Assembly (NCBI GenBank): GCA_963777625.1 | Contig: CAVZRO010000036.1 | Location: 1 to 16,413 of the forward strand | Length of the DNA: 16,413 nucleotides | From: DATDIC01 sp963777625 | Lineage (GTDB): Bacteria; Pseudomonadota; Alphaproteobacteria; Acetobacterales; Acetobacteraceae | Direction: 5' to 3' | Shown here: one piece after another, positions 10,205 through 16,413 of the stretch | Layout of the letters: the number at the start of each line of letters is the position of its first letter | Numbering within the stretch: the stretch's first letter is position 1 | Notes under the pieces: model-generated | Seen by the model: the letters and a program-made list of their open reading frames with translations, nothing else | What the model was told of the DNA's origin: nothing | The model's database searches: none | Position numbers and translations under genes: made by a program

Positions 10205-10525
10205 TCACCCCGGCAGCTTTACCAACAGGTCCTCCCCTTCCACGCGCAGTTCATAAACCGGCAAATCCTTCTCGATCGGGGCGCAGAGTCCCTTCCCGGT
10301 CCGCACGTCGAAGCGGCCGGCGTGCAACGGGCACTCGATCTGCCCGTCTTCCAGCCAGCCATCGGAGAGCTGCGCGTATTCGTGCGTGCAAACATTGTCA
10401 GTGGCACGGAATTCGCCGCCGCCCAGGTTATACACCGCGATATCCCGGTCGCCGACGCGGACGCCGATCACCCCATCCTCGGGGACGTCCGCCTTCGCCG
10501 CCACCCGCACCCACGTATCCGCCAT
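10205..10525 (-). CDS. Rieske [2Fe-2S] ferredoxin
   Basis: This 106-aa single-domain Rieske protein would be a soluble electron carrier of the type serving aromatic-ring dioxygenases or similar oxygenases. The cluster ligands are Cys46 and His48 (CTH) and Cys65 and His68 (CPLH), separated by the usual loop. There is no membrane anchor or Tat signal, so it is not a bc1 subunit. A start at 10525 is chosen because GGAGG lies 5 bp before it. A longer frame back to 10579 lacks such a site. No oxygenase or reductase gene lies nearby, so its partner is unknown. It is divergent from the ROK-like gene, with 127 bp between the starts. Confidence 0.93.
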   Translation of the reverse strand: MADTWVRVAAKADVPEDGVIGVRVGDRDIAVYNLGGGEFRATDNVCTHEYAQLSDGWLEDGQIECPLHAGRFDVRTGKGLCAPIEKDLPVYELRVEGEDLLVKLPG

Positions 10526-10652
10526 CACTGCCTCCTGCTGTCTGCCGGCAACAATGCCAGCGGGCAGCGAAGCGGCCAAGCTGTCACCGGAACCTGATCG
10601 TGACGATGGTCAATTCGGACGGTTATGGTGTCGCCGCCGAACCGGAGCCCGC

Positions 10653-11699
10653 ATGACATCTGTCGAACCGACGATTCCCACCCATGGCGCCGCCGTGCTG
10701 CCCGAGGTCACCGTCGAGACCTATAACGCCGAGCTGCGCGACGCTGAGGGGTTCCTGGGCGACCGTGCCAGCAACCGCGCGTTTCGCTCCATCCTGCAGG
10801 ACTGGCGCGAACGTGTGCGCCAGGTGGGCGAGGACCCGCTTGGCACCGAGGAGGCGGACACAGCGGTCGGCAAACGCAAGCTCGACAAGCTGCTGATCAG
10901 CGGAGAGCCCGAAGCGGCCGGCCTGGTCCTCAGCGCCGTCGAGGAATTCGCCGGCGAATTGGCCACTGTGTGTCGACGCCTGCTGCGCCTGGAATCCTGG
11001 CGCGAGGTGACCACGATCGTGGTCGGCGGCGGCTTTCGTGCCAGCCGCATCGGCGAGATCGCGATCGGGCGCGCGCTCGTGCTGCTCAAGGCCGACGGAC
11101 GGGCGATCGAGCTGCGACCGATCCGGCACGACCCAGACGAGGCCGGCCTGATCGGCTGCGCGCATCTGGCGCCGACCTGGGTGTTCTCCGGCCATGACAG
11201 CATCATCGGGGTGGATATTGGTGGCACCAATTTCCGCGCCGGCATCGTGACCCTCGGCAAGGGTCGGACCGACCGGCTTCGCGACGCCCGGGTGCGTGTC
11301 TCCGACCTGTGGCGGCACGGCGATGACGGTCCGAGCCGCGACGACGCGATCGAGCGGCTGACCGGCATGCTGAGCGAGCTGATCCACACGGCCGGCAAGA
11401 AAGGCTGGCGCCTGGCCCCCTTTATCGGCATCGGTTGCCCCGGCCTGATCACCCCGGACGGGTCGATCGATCGGGGCGGACAGAATTTGCCCGGCGATTG
11501 GGAAAGCCCCGATTTCAACCTGCCGGGACGGATACGCGAGGCGATCCCGGCGATCGACGGCCACGACACCATGGTGATGATGCACAACGACGCGGTGGTA
11601 CAGGGACTGAGCGAGGCGCCCTGGATGCGGGAGGCGATGCACTGGGGTGTTCTGACTATCGGCACCGGTCTCGGAAATGCCTGTTTCCGCACCCGGTAG
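10653..11699 (+). CDS. ROK-family sugar-kinase-like protein with circularly permuted motif order
   Basis: The 348-aa protein contains ROK/glucokinase (actin-like ATPase fold) motifs: VDIGGTNFRAG (187-197, phosphate 1), GIGCPGLI (259-266), HNDAVVQG with the likely catalytic Asp313, and GTGLGNA (337-343). It ends five residues after the last motif. The elements that normally follow GTGLG are found instead before DIGGT: a helical GEPEAAGLVLSAVEEF stretch (84-99), the adenine-site-like TIVVGGGF (121-128) and DEAGLIGCAHLAP (162-174). The ROK zinc motif (CxCGxxGCxE) is absent. CGGAG lies 5 bp before ATG 10653. Family membership is seen directly; permutation is an inference from motif order; the substrate (glucose or another sugar) is unknown. 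Confidence 0.85.
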   Translation: MTSVEPTIPTHGAAVLPEVTVETYNAELRDAEGFLGDRASNRAFRSILQDWRERVRQVGEDPLGTEEADTAVGKRKLDKLLISGEPEAAGLVLSAVEEFAGELATVCRRLLRLESWREVTTIVVGGGFRASRIGEIAIGRALVLLKADGRAIELRPIRHDPDEAGLIGCAHLAPTWVFSGHDSIIGVDIGGTNFRAGIVTLGKGRTDRLRDARVRVSDLWRHGDDGPSRDDAIERLTGMLSELIHTAGKKGWRLAPFIGIGCPGLITPDGSIDRGGQNLPGDWESPDFNLPGRIREAIPAIDGHDTMVMMHNDAVVQGLSEAPWMREAMHWGVLTIGTGLGNACFRTR

Positions 11700-11856
11700 A
11701 GATGGTTCCCCCCTCCCCTGGCCCCTCCCGCAAGCGGCGCTCCAGATGCAGCTTGGCGGATGTTCCGCCGTTGCGCTACCTTCCGCACAGCAGCGTTTTG
11801 GCGCGCATCCGTCGCGGATGTGGCGGAAGCGCCGCCGGCTACAGGGAGGAAAATTC

Positions 11857-12438
11857 ATGGCGGACGAGACGGTTCACATTCACCCGGCGGTCGATCACGG
11901 CGTCAAGCCGGGTACCAAGGAGTTTGCCGGCGGGACACTGCGCTGCATGTGCGCGGACCGGCCGGTCACCGTCGCGGTGCAGTCGCAGATCGCCTATAAC
12001 CACACCTGCGGCTGCACGAAATGCTGGAAGCCGGAAGGCGCGGTCTTCTCCATCGTCGCCGTGGTGTCGCGCGATAAGCTGAGCGTGACGGCCAATGGCG
12101 ACAAGCTGGCGCCTGTCGATGCCGCGGCCACCATTCAACGCCACGCCTGCAAGAACTGTGGCGTTCACATGTACGGCCGGATCGAGAACACCAAGCACCC
12201 CTTCTATGGCTTCGACTTCGTCCATCCGGAGCGGTTCACGCAGGGCGGATGGCCGGCGCCGGAATTCGCCGCCTTCGTGTCATCCATTATCGAATCCGGC
12301 GTCAGCCCGGACCGGATGGGCGCGATCAGGGGCCGGCTGCACGAACTCGGGCTGGAGCCGTACGACTGCCTGTCGCCGCCGCTGATGGACGCGATTGCCA
12401 CCCATGTCGCGAAGGCCTCGGGCGCGCTGCCTGCCTGA
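11857..12438 (+). CDS. gfa: S-(hydroxymethyl)glutathione synthase (Gfa)
   Basis: This glutathione-dependent formaldehyde-activating enzyme promotes condensation of formaldehyde with glutathione, the first step of glutathione-linked formaldehyde detoxification. At 193 aa it matches Paracoccus Gfa. Seven cysteines, at 30, 32, 51, 53, 56, 98 and 101 (CMC, CGCTKC, CKNC), reproduce the zinc and glutathione-site pattern of that enzyme shifted by one residue. GGGAGGA lies 6 bp before ATG 11857. The usual downstream enzymes, the glutathione-dependent formaldehyde dehydrogenase and S-formylglutathione hydrolase, are not in the window. It lies 157 bp after the ROK-like gene and is followed by a strong hairpin, so it is probably transcribed alone. 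Confidence 0.95.
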   Translation: MADETVHIHPAVDHGVKPGTKEFAGGTLRCMCADRPVTVAVQSQIAYNHTCGCTKCWKPEGAVFSIVAVVSRDKLSVTANGDKLAPVDAAATIQRHACKNCGVHMYGRIENTKHPFYGFDFVHPERFTQGGWPAPEFAAFVSSIIESGVSPDRMGAIRGRLHELGLEPYDCLSPPLMDAIATHVAKASGALPA

Positions 12439-12458
12439 TCGGCCAGTCGGCAAACGCT

Positions 12459-12502
12459 CGCCCGCCGGTTCTCTCCGGCGTCATTGGAGAGAACGGCGGG
12501 CG
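12459..12502. terminator. Hairpin after gfa
   Basis: CGCCCGCCGGTTCTCTCC (12459-12476) pairs with GGAGAGAACGGCGGGCG (12486-12502) with one bulged base and a 9-nt loop. It begins 20 bp after the gfa stop. No T-run follows, so it is terminator-like by position and stem strength only. A second small stem, ACCGC-AAA-GCGGT at 12602-12614, runs into five Ts and may be the actual intrinsic signal. Confidence 0.55.
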
Positions 12503-12636
12503 GCTGACCCGAACGGCGCCGGTTCCTGAAACGTGGATTCCGGCAACGTTGCCGCGCGGCCGTCGCGGCGGCCTGCCGGAACACGCCGACACGTCGTCTC
12601 GACCGCAAAGCGGTTTTTATTGTTCGTCCATCGGTT

Positions 12637-12642
12637 TATGAT
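12637..12642 (+). promoter_or_regulatory. Candidate -10 box of the protein-kinase gene
   Basis: TATGAT lies 30 bp before the kinase ATG in a locally AT-rich patch of GC-rich DNA. No good TTGACA-like -35 is found at 16-18 bp spacing, so the assignment is tentative. Confidence 0.3.
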
Positions 12643-12671
12643 CTGTTCGGGGCGATCGGACGAGGAGAACG

Positions 12672-14543
12672 ATGGAGGTCTTGCAGACCCTCGGCAAGTA
12701 CGAGATTCGCGGCACGCTCGGCCGCGGCGCCATGGGGGTGGTCCATGACGGCTGGGACCCGCGGATCGAGCGTCGGGTCGCCATCAAGGCGGTGCGCCTG
12801 CCGGAGCATCCGGACCCCGACACGGAGGACGAGATTGCCCGTTTCCGCCGCGAGGCGCAGGCGGCCGGACGGCTCACTCACCCGAATATCGTCGGCGTGT
12901 ACGATTACGGTGAAACCGCCGAACTGGCGTATATCGTCATGGAGTTCGTCGACGGCGACACGCTGAAGTCGCTGCTTGACAGACATGAGCGGTTCGCGCT
13001 GCCGGATATCGGACGCATCATGCGCGATGTCCTGGCCGGGCTGCAGTACAGCCATCAGCGCGGGGTCGTCCACCGCGACATCAAACCGGCGAACCTCATG
13101 CTGACCAGCAGCGGGCAAGCCAAGATCGCCGATTTCGGCATCGCCCGGATCGAGAGCAGCAGCCTGACCCAGGTCGGCACGGTCATGGGCACGCCGGCCT
13201 ACATGTCGCCCGAGCAGTTCATGGGCCAGGTGGTCAATGAACGGACCGACATCTATTCGGCCGCGGTCGTACTTTATCAGCTTTTAACCGGAGAACGTCC
13301 GTTCGACGGCAGCACCACCTCGATCATGCACAAGGTGCTGAACACCGAACCGCCTTTGCCCTCCCAACTGGCGAGCACGGTCCCGCCGGCAATCGACCCG
13401 GTGGTTCGCCGCGCCATGGCCAAGCGGCCAGACGAACGGTTCCCGTCCGCCGCCGAGTTCGCGGAGGCGATCAGCACCGCCGTCACCGCTCCAGTGGCAC
13501 CAGCCGCGCCGGAGGCAGAGCTTACGATGGTGGCCGTGCCGCCGACGGCACCGCCCCCGGTGCCGGCCGCGCGGCCGCGGCACCCCGCCGAACGACCGGC
13601 TGTGGTGCCCAACCGCGCGTTGGAGGTTGAACCGGCCCGCAGCCACGGTGTGCGAATGCTGGCTTTGATTGCCGGCGCGGTTCTGGTCGCGGTGCTTGGC
13701 GCCGGAACATGGTGGTTCGTCCTGCGACCGAACACGGCGACCCAGGTGGCCTCATCCGCCACGGTGGTTGCGTCAACACCGGTTCCCGAGACAACTCCCG
13801 CTGCACCGGCCGTCGTGGCAACCCCCGCGCCGCAGCCGGCGCTGCCCGCCCCTGCCGCCGGCCCAGGCCCGGCGACGCCTCCTGCTGGGCAGGTCACACT
13901 CACCCCGCTGCCTCCGACGCCCGCTATACCCACGCCCGCTTACCCGCCCGCTGTACCGGCGATCAACGGGCAGACCCAGGCAGTTCCGAACGGAGCAGCC
14001 GCCCCGGCGCCCGCATCGGAGCCCGTGACATCCCCGCTCCGCCAGCACCCAACCGCTTCGATCCAGGAACCGCCGAGCCAGCCAGCGCCGACCGCGCCAC
14101 CGGCGACGACGGCGCCGGTTTCAACGCCGGCGTCACCGGGCCGGACCGGAGGCTCTGATGGGCCTATGCCGGCGACGGCGGGGCTGGTTTCACCGCCGGC
14201 GCCGGCCGCTGCCGTGGGGACGGCGGCATCCACGACTTCCCCCGTCGCCCCGCCGCCCCCTGCCCGACCCGCCGAAACCGCCCCGGCGGCGCAGCCCCCC
14301 TCCGCGCAGGTGGCCGCGGTCGATCTCGCGCCGGTGCGCCGCGAGATCGGGCAGGCGCTGTTGTCGTCCCGCTGCGCGTTCGCAACCGGGATCGTGCAGG
14401 ACAGCGGCACGATCACGGTGACCGGCGTTGCCGGGCGCTCCGGGGACGACGCGTTGCGGCAGCGGATCGACGATATAGCCCCCTCGCGAGCCGTGGATTG
14501 GCGTGTGCAGCAAGTTCGACCCGGTCTTCTGTCCAGCCATTGA
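12672..14543 (+). CDS. Transmembrane Ser/Thr protein kinase (Hanks type), C-terminus truncated by frameshift
   Basis: This 623-aa eukaryotic-like kinase has an intact cytoplasmic catalytic domain. It shows the glycine loop GRGAMG (17-22), Lys39 (VAIKAV), helix-C Glu61, HRDIKPAN with Asp136 and Asn141, DFG (154-156), GTPAYMSPE (173-181) and DIYS (193-196). A single membrane helix is at about 329-351. A Pro/Ala/Thr-rich, probably periplasmic linker (352-548) follows, then a small segment resembling a BON fold (about 552-613, with GTITVTGVAGRSG). AGGAG lies 4 bp before ATG 12672. The last seven residues after RVQQV appear out of frame: shifting by one base continues as DPVFCPAIDAIRPVAV, and a DUF4384-like domain is readable to 15040. 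The kinase domain should still function; the extracytoplasmic C-terminus is lost. Confidence 0.93.
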   Translation: MEVLQTLGKYEIRGTLGRGAMGVVHDGWDPRIERRVAIKAVRLPEHPDPDTEDEIARFRREAQAAGRLTHPNIVGVYDYGETAELAYIVMEFVDGDTLKSLLDRHERFALPDIGRIMRDVLAGLQYSHQRGVVHRDIKPANLMLTSSGQAKIADFGIARIESSSLTQVGTVMGTPAYMSPEQFMGQVVNERTDIYSAAVVLYQLLTGERPFDGSTTSIMHKVLNTEPPLPSQLASTVPPAIDPVVRRAMAKRPDERFPSAAEFAEAISTAVTAPVAPAAPEAELTMVAVPPTAPPPVPAARPRHPAERPAVVPNRALEVEPARSHGVRMLALIAGAVLVAVLGAGTWWFVLRPNTATQVASSATVVASTPVPETTPAAPAVVATPAPQPALPAPAAGPGPATPPAGQVTLTPLPPTPAIPTPAYPPAVPAINGQTQAVPNGAAAPAPASEPVTSPLRQHPTASIQEPPSQPAPTAPPATTAPVSTPASPGRTGGSDGPMPATAGLVSPPAPAAAVGTAASTTSPVAPPPPARPAETAPAAQPPSAQVAAVDLAPVRREIGQALLSSRCAFATGIVQDSGTITVTGVAGRSGDDALRQRIDDIAPSRAVDWRVQQVRPGLLSSH

Positions 14544-15040
14544 CGCGATCCGCCCCGTTGCCGTGCCGGCCGGCGGGCCGGGTGCGGAGCTGGGACTGAA
14601 GCTGGCCGATGGAAAAACCGCGCTGCGCGACGGCGAGCGGATACCTGCCGCGCGTAACCATGGCCGGGTTCGCCGGTTAGGTTCGTGTGGACTATCTCGC
14701 GCATGACGGATCGCTGGCGCATCTTTATCCCACCGCGGCCGACGCGGAGCAGCATTTCGTTGCCATGCCGGCTCGTACCCTGCACCCAGGGGAACGTCTG
14801 GCGATCGGCGATCCCGGCAGCGGGCACCCGGAATGGGTCGTCGGCCCACCCTATGGGACGGACATGATCATCGCCGTCGCGTCCTCGATCCCGCTGTTCG
14901 ATCGCCCTCCGGCGCGGAACGTGGAGGCAAATGGCAGCGACTACCTGCGCAAATTGCAGGCGGCGATCGATGCCGCACGCCACAAAGGCGCGGATGTGAC
15001 CGGGACGCTCATGCTGGTCGATACACTGCCGAGCAAGTAG
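14518..15040 (+). pseudogene. Disrupted C-terminal part of the kinase (DUF4384-like domain)
   Basis: This is the natural continuation of the upstream kinase, but it is broken. After a +1 shift near 14511-14517 the frame reads DPVFCPAIDAIRPVAV and LGLKLADGKTALRDGER. A second +1 shift near 14641 gives YLPRVTMAGFAG, then TAG at 14678-14680, then VRVDYLAHDGSLAHLYPT and on to a normal stop at 15040, including VGPPYGTDMIIAVASSIPLFD. That last part resembles DUF4384 domains, which can sit at the C-terminus of such kinases. Removing two bases makes 12672-15040 exactly 789 codons. A separate 117-aa product from GTG 14687 is conceivable but has no RBS and would start mid-domain. Sequencing error could explain the indels but less easily the stop. 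Confidence 0.75.
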
Positions 15041-15142
15041 TGCGGCTGGCGCGTGGACAGGGGGCATCCGGCACGCCGGTCGTCGGCTGATTGCCGCATC
15101 TCCGCGCGCGTGACGCGGGCAAGCCAGGACGGCAGGATCAGC

Positions 15143-15260
15143 GTAAGCGGTGCTCTGCGACCCTGTAGGGGCGGGATGGTCAGTGAACCTGCTGGGTCGC
15201 CCAATGCCACGGCATGAGTTCGCCGAGACCATTGGACGAAGGCCAGGTACTCCGAAGACC
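15143..15260 (-). mobile_element. IS66-family right-end remnant
   Basis: GTAAGCGG at 15143 matches the typical outer end of IS66-family inverted repeats. Inward, on the minus strand, the last residues of a transposase can be read: ELMPWHWATQQVH then TGA at 15182-15180, similar to the ELLPWNW/LMPWHW ending of IS66 TnpC. The distance from stop to element end (37 bp) is normal for the family. Upstream of this ending the reading breaks after about 20-30 codons. No second GTAAGCG end is found before argC, so only a solo fragment remains. Confidence 0.6.
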
Positions 15261-15303
15261 AGGTATTTTCAAGGTCGAACGACGCACTCGCGGGGACTCG
15301 CAA

Positions 15304-15353
15304 TGACCAACTTGGCTCTGACCAACGAGCTGCGGCTCTGACCAAATAGCTGT
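15304..15353. repeat. TGACCAA direct repeats upstream of argC
   Basis: TGACCAA occurs at 15304, 15319 and 15339. The last two are inside 20-bp units starting GGCTCTGACCAA (15314-15333 and 15334-15353) that agree at 17 of 20 positions. They lie 80-130 bp before the argC start. They could be operator iterons or debris from the adjacent insertion-sequence fragment. Confidence 0.55.
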
Positions 15354-15432
15354 GCTTGGTGGATGTCAACGGCGGCGCCGGCGGCGCGAGTTCGCTAAAC
15401 TTGTTCGCTCACTCCAGCAGCAGGACACCACC

Positions 15433-16410
15433 ATGAGCATTCGCGTCGGCATTGTCGGGATCAGCGGTTTTGGCGGCGGCGAGGCGATGCGCCTGGTCGC
15501 GAGCCACCCGTCTTTCGAGCTGATCTACGCCGCGGGCGAGGGCAGCGCCGGCAGCCGTTTGGTGGACCGCTTCCCCGGTGTGCCGGCCAGGCTGGCCGAA
15601 CTGGTGATCGAGAAGTGGGACCCTGCGACCCTGCCGAAGCTCGACGTGCTGTTCGCGTCGCTGCCCACGGGCGCCTCGGCCGAGGCGCTGGCGCGCGTCC
15701 CCAAGGACGTGAAGATCGTCGATATCGGCGGCGACCACCGCTACGTCGAGGGTTGGGCGTACGGCCTGGCCGACGTCTGGCCAGCCCAGATCGAGGGTCA
15801 GACCCGCGTTGCCAACCCCGGCTGCTTCCCCGCGGCGACGCTGACCGCGCTGGCGCCGCTGCTGGCCAACAAGCTGATCGAGCCGGGCAACATCGTGATC
15901 GACGCCAAGACCGGCATCTCCGGTGCCGGCCGGGGCGGCGCCGACAGCAGGTTCGGCTACGCCGAGAGCAACGAGAACCTGGTGCCCTACGGTCTGCTCA
16001 AGCACGTCCACATGCCCGAGATGGCCAAGACGATCGAGCGGCTGAGCGGCGGCAGCGCGGCCGGGCTGGTGTTCACGCCACATTTGGTGCCGATGACCCG
16101 CGGCGTACTCGCCACCATGTACTGCCGCGGCCGCGCCACCACGGGCCAGTGCCTGGACGCGGCCCGGCGCTTCTACGCCGGGCGGGCGTTCGTCCGCGTG
16201 ACCGACAAGCCGCCGCAGACCAAATGGGCGACCGGCTCGAACCTCGCGTTCGTCAGTTATGCGGCCGATCCAGAGCGCAACCTGGTGATCGCGATGGGCG
16301 TGGTCGACAATCTCGGCAAGGGAGCGGCCGGCCAGGCGGTGCAGAATGCGAACCTGATCTGCGGCCTGCCAGAAACCGCGGGGCTGGACGGCGCACCTGT
16401 TTGGCCATGA
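15433..16410 (+). CDS. argC: N-acetyl-gamma-glutamyl-phosphate reductase
   Basis: This enzyme reduces N-acetylglutamyl phosphate to the semialdehyde with NADPH, the third step of arginine synthesis. The 325 residues begin with a nucleotide-binding loop, GISGFGGGEAMRL (9-21), a variant of the common GASGYTGxEL form. The catalytic Cys131 lies in ANPGCFPAAT. KTGISGAGRG (about 155-164) and FTPHLVPMTRGVLAT match the substrate-binding blocks. ATG 15433 fits the family N-terminus; the only upstream purine patch is weak (CAGGA). No other arg gene is in the window, which ends 3 bp after the stop. The loop variant suggests a lineage different from typical alphaproteobacterial ArgC, but this is a guess. 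Confidence 0.95.
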   Translation: MSIRVGIVGISGFGGGEAMRLVASHPSFELIYAAGEGSAGSRLVDRFPGVPARLAELVIEKWDPATLPKLDVLFASLPTGASAEALARVPKDVKIVDIGGDHRYVEGWAYGLADVWPAQIEGQTRVANPGCFPAATLTALAPLLANKLIEPGNIVIDAKTGISGAGRGGADSRFGYAESNENLVPYGLLKHVHMPEMAKTIERLSGGSAAGLVFTPHLVPMTRGVLATMYCRGRATTGQCLDAARRFYAGRAFVRVTDKPPQTKWATGSNLAFVSYAADPERNLVIAMGVVDNLGKGAAGQAVQNANLICGLPETAGLDGAPVWP

Positions 16411-16413
16411 GAT

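Larger units (their letters stand above)
15041..15432. other. Non-coding interval between the kinase remnant and argC
   Basis: No convincing gene is seen in these 392 bp. Short open frames on both strands lack ribosome sites and family features. The interval holds an IS66-type end fragment (15143-15260), TGACCAA direct repeats (15304-15353), a GC-rich GGCGGCGCCGGCGGCGCG patch (15371-15388) and a GTTCGCTAAAC promoter-like motif before argC. Positions 15041-15142 show only minor GC-rich inverted repeats. Confidence 0.6.

Noticed and set aside
10386..10652. In-frame upstream extension of the ROK-like gene
   Set aside because: It overlaps the Rieske ferredoxin gene on the other strand. ATG 10653 has a well-placed CGGAG site and a sensible N-terminus.
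11755..11769. Small stem GGCGGA-TGT-TCCGCC between the ROK-like gene and gfa
   Set aside because: Six-base-pair arms without a T-run are expected by chance in GC-rich DNA. It is not strong enough to call a terminator.
14505..14520. Programmed frameshift joining the kinase to its C-terminal domain
   Set aside because: No slippery heptamer is visible, and a second frameshift and a stop codon follow, which a single programmed event would not solve.
14687..15040. Independent small gene from GTG 14687
   Set aside because: It begins in mid-domain with no ribosome site. The sequence immediately before the TAG continues the same fold in the same frame, so decay of the kinase gene is the simpler reading.
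15150..15341. Small plus-strand open frame of 63 codons before argC
   Set aside because: It starts within the IS66-like terminus, has no RBS and shows no family resemblance.

Overview
This is a GC-rich stretch of bacterial chromosome, probably from an alphaproteobacterium. Acetobacteraceae/Rhodospirillales is my best guess. It rests on codon use, on a Paracoccus-type glutathione-dependent formaldehyde-activating enzyme, and on intergenic hairpin repeats of kinds I associate with that group; no rRNA or other firm phylogenetic marker is present. Most genes are metabolic or stress-related, and there is no phage, plasmid or CRISPR signal.

Layout. Positions 1-264 hold a cut-off intergenic repeat and a perfect palindrome upstream of katG (265-2451), a catalase-peroxidase closed by a 20-bp-arm hairpin. 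A two-gene 3-oxoacid CoA-transferase operon (2656-4037, ATGA overlap) converges on a minus-strand pair, csaA and gpt (4896-4070, TGATG overlap). Divergent from csaA is a cytoplasmic gamma-glutamyltransferase-like gene (5023-6621). It is followed by a chain of small hairpins, a CsoR-type metal-sensing repressor (6826-7101), and three genes of a dipeptide/oligopeptide ABC importer: one permease and two ATPases (7133-10036). No binding protein or partner permease is present. A second copy of the window-edge repeat, with a triplicated tail, separates the importer from a minus-strand Rieske ferredoxin (10525-10205). Then come an unusual ROK-family sugar-kinase-like gene (10653-11699), gfa (11857-12438), a membrane Ser/Thr protein kinase (12672-14543) and argC (15433-16410).

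Three points stand out. (1) The ROK-like protein has its motifs in rotated order: the usual C-terminal half (GGG and DEAGLIG motifs) precedes the usual N-terminal half (DIGGT, GxGxPG, ND, GTGLG). This suggests a circular permutation. (2) The protein kinase has lost its C-terminal part. A DUF4384-like continuation is readable up to 15040, but only across two apparent +1 frameshifts and one TAG codon. An IS66-family end remnant lies about 100 bp further on. (3) The peptide importer is incomplete, and a lone copper-type CsoR sits where a binding protein and first permease would normally be found. Several redox and thiol functions (KatG, GGT-like, CsoR-like, Rieske, Gfa) lie near each other, but nothing in the sequence shows that they form one pathway.
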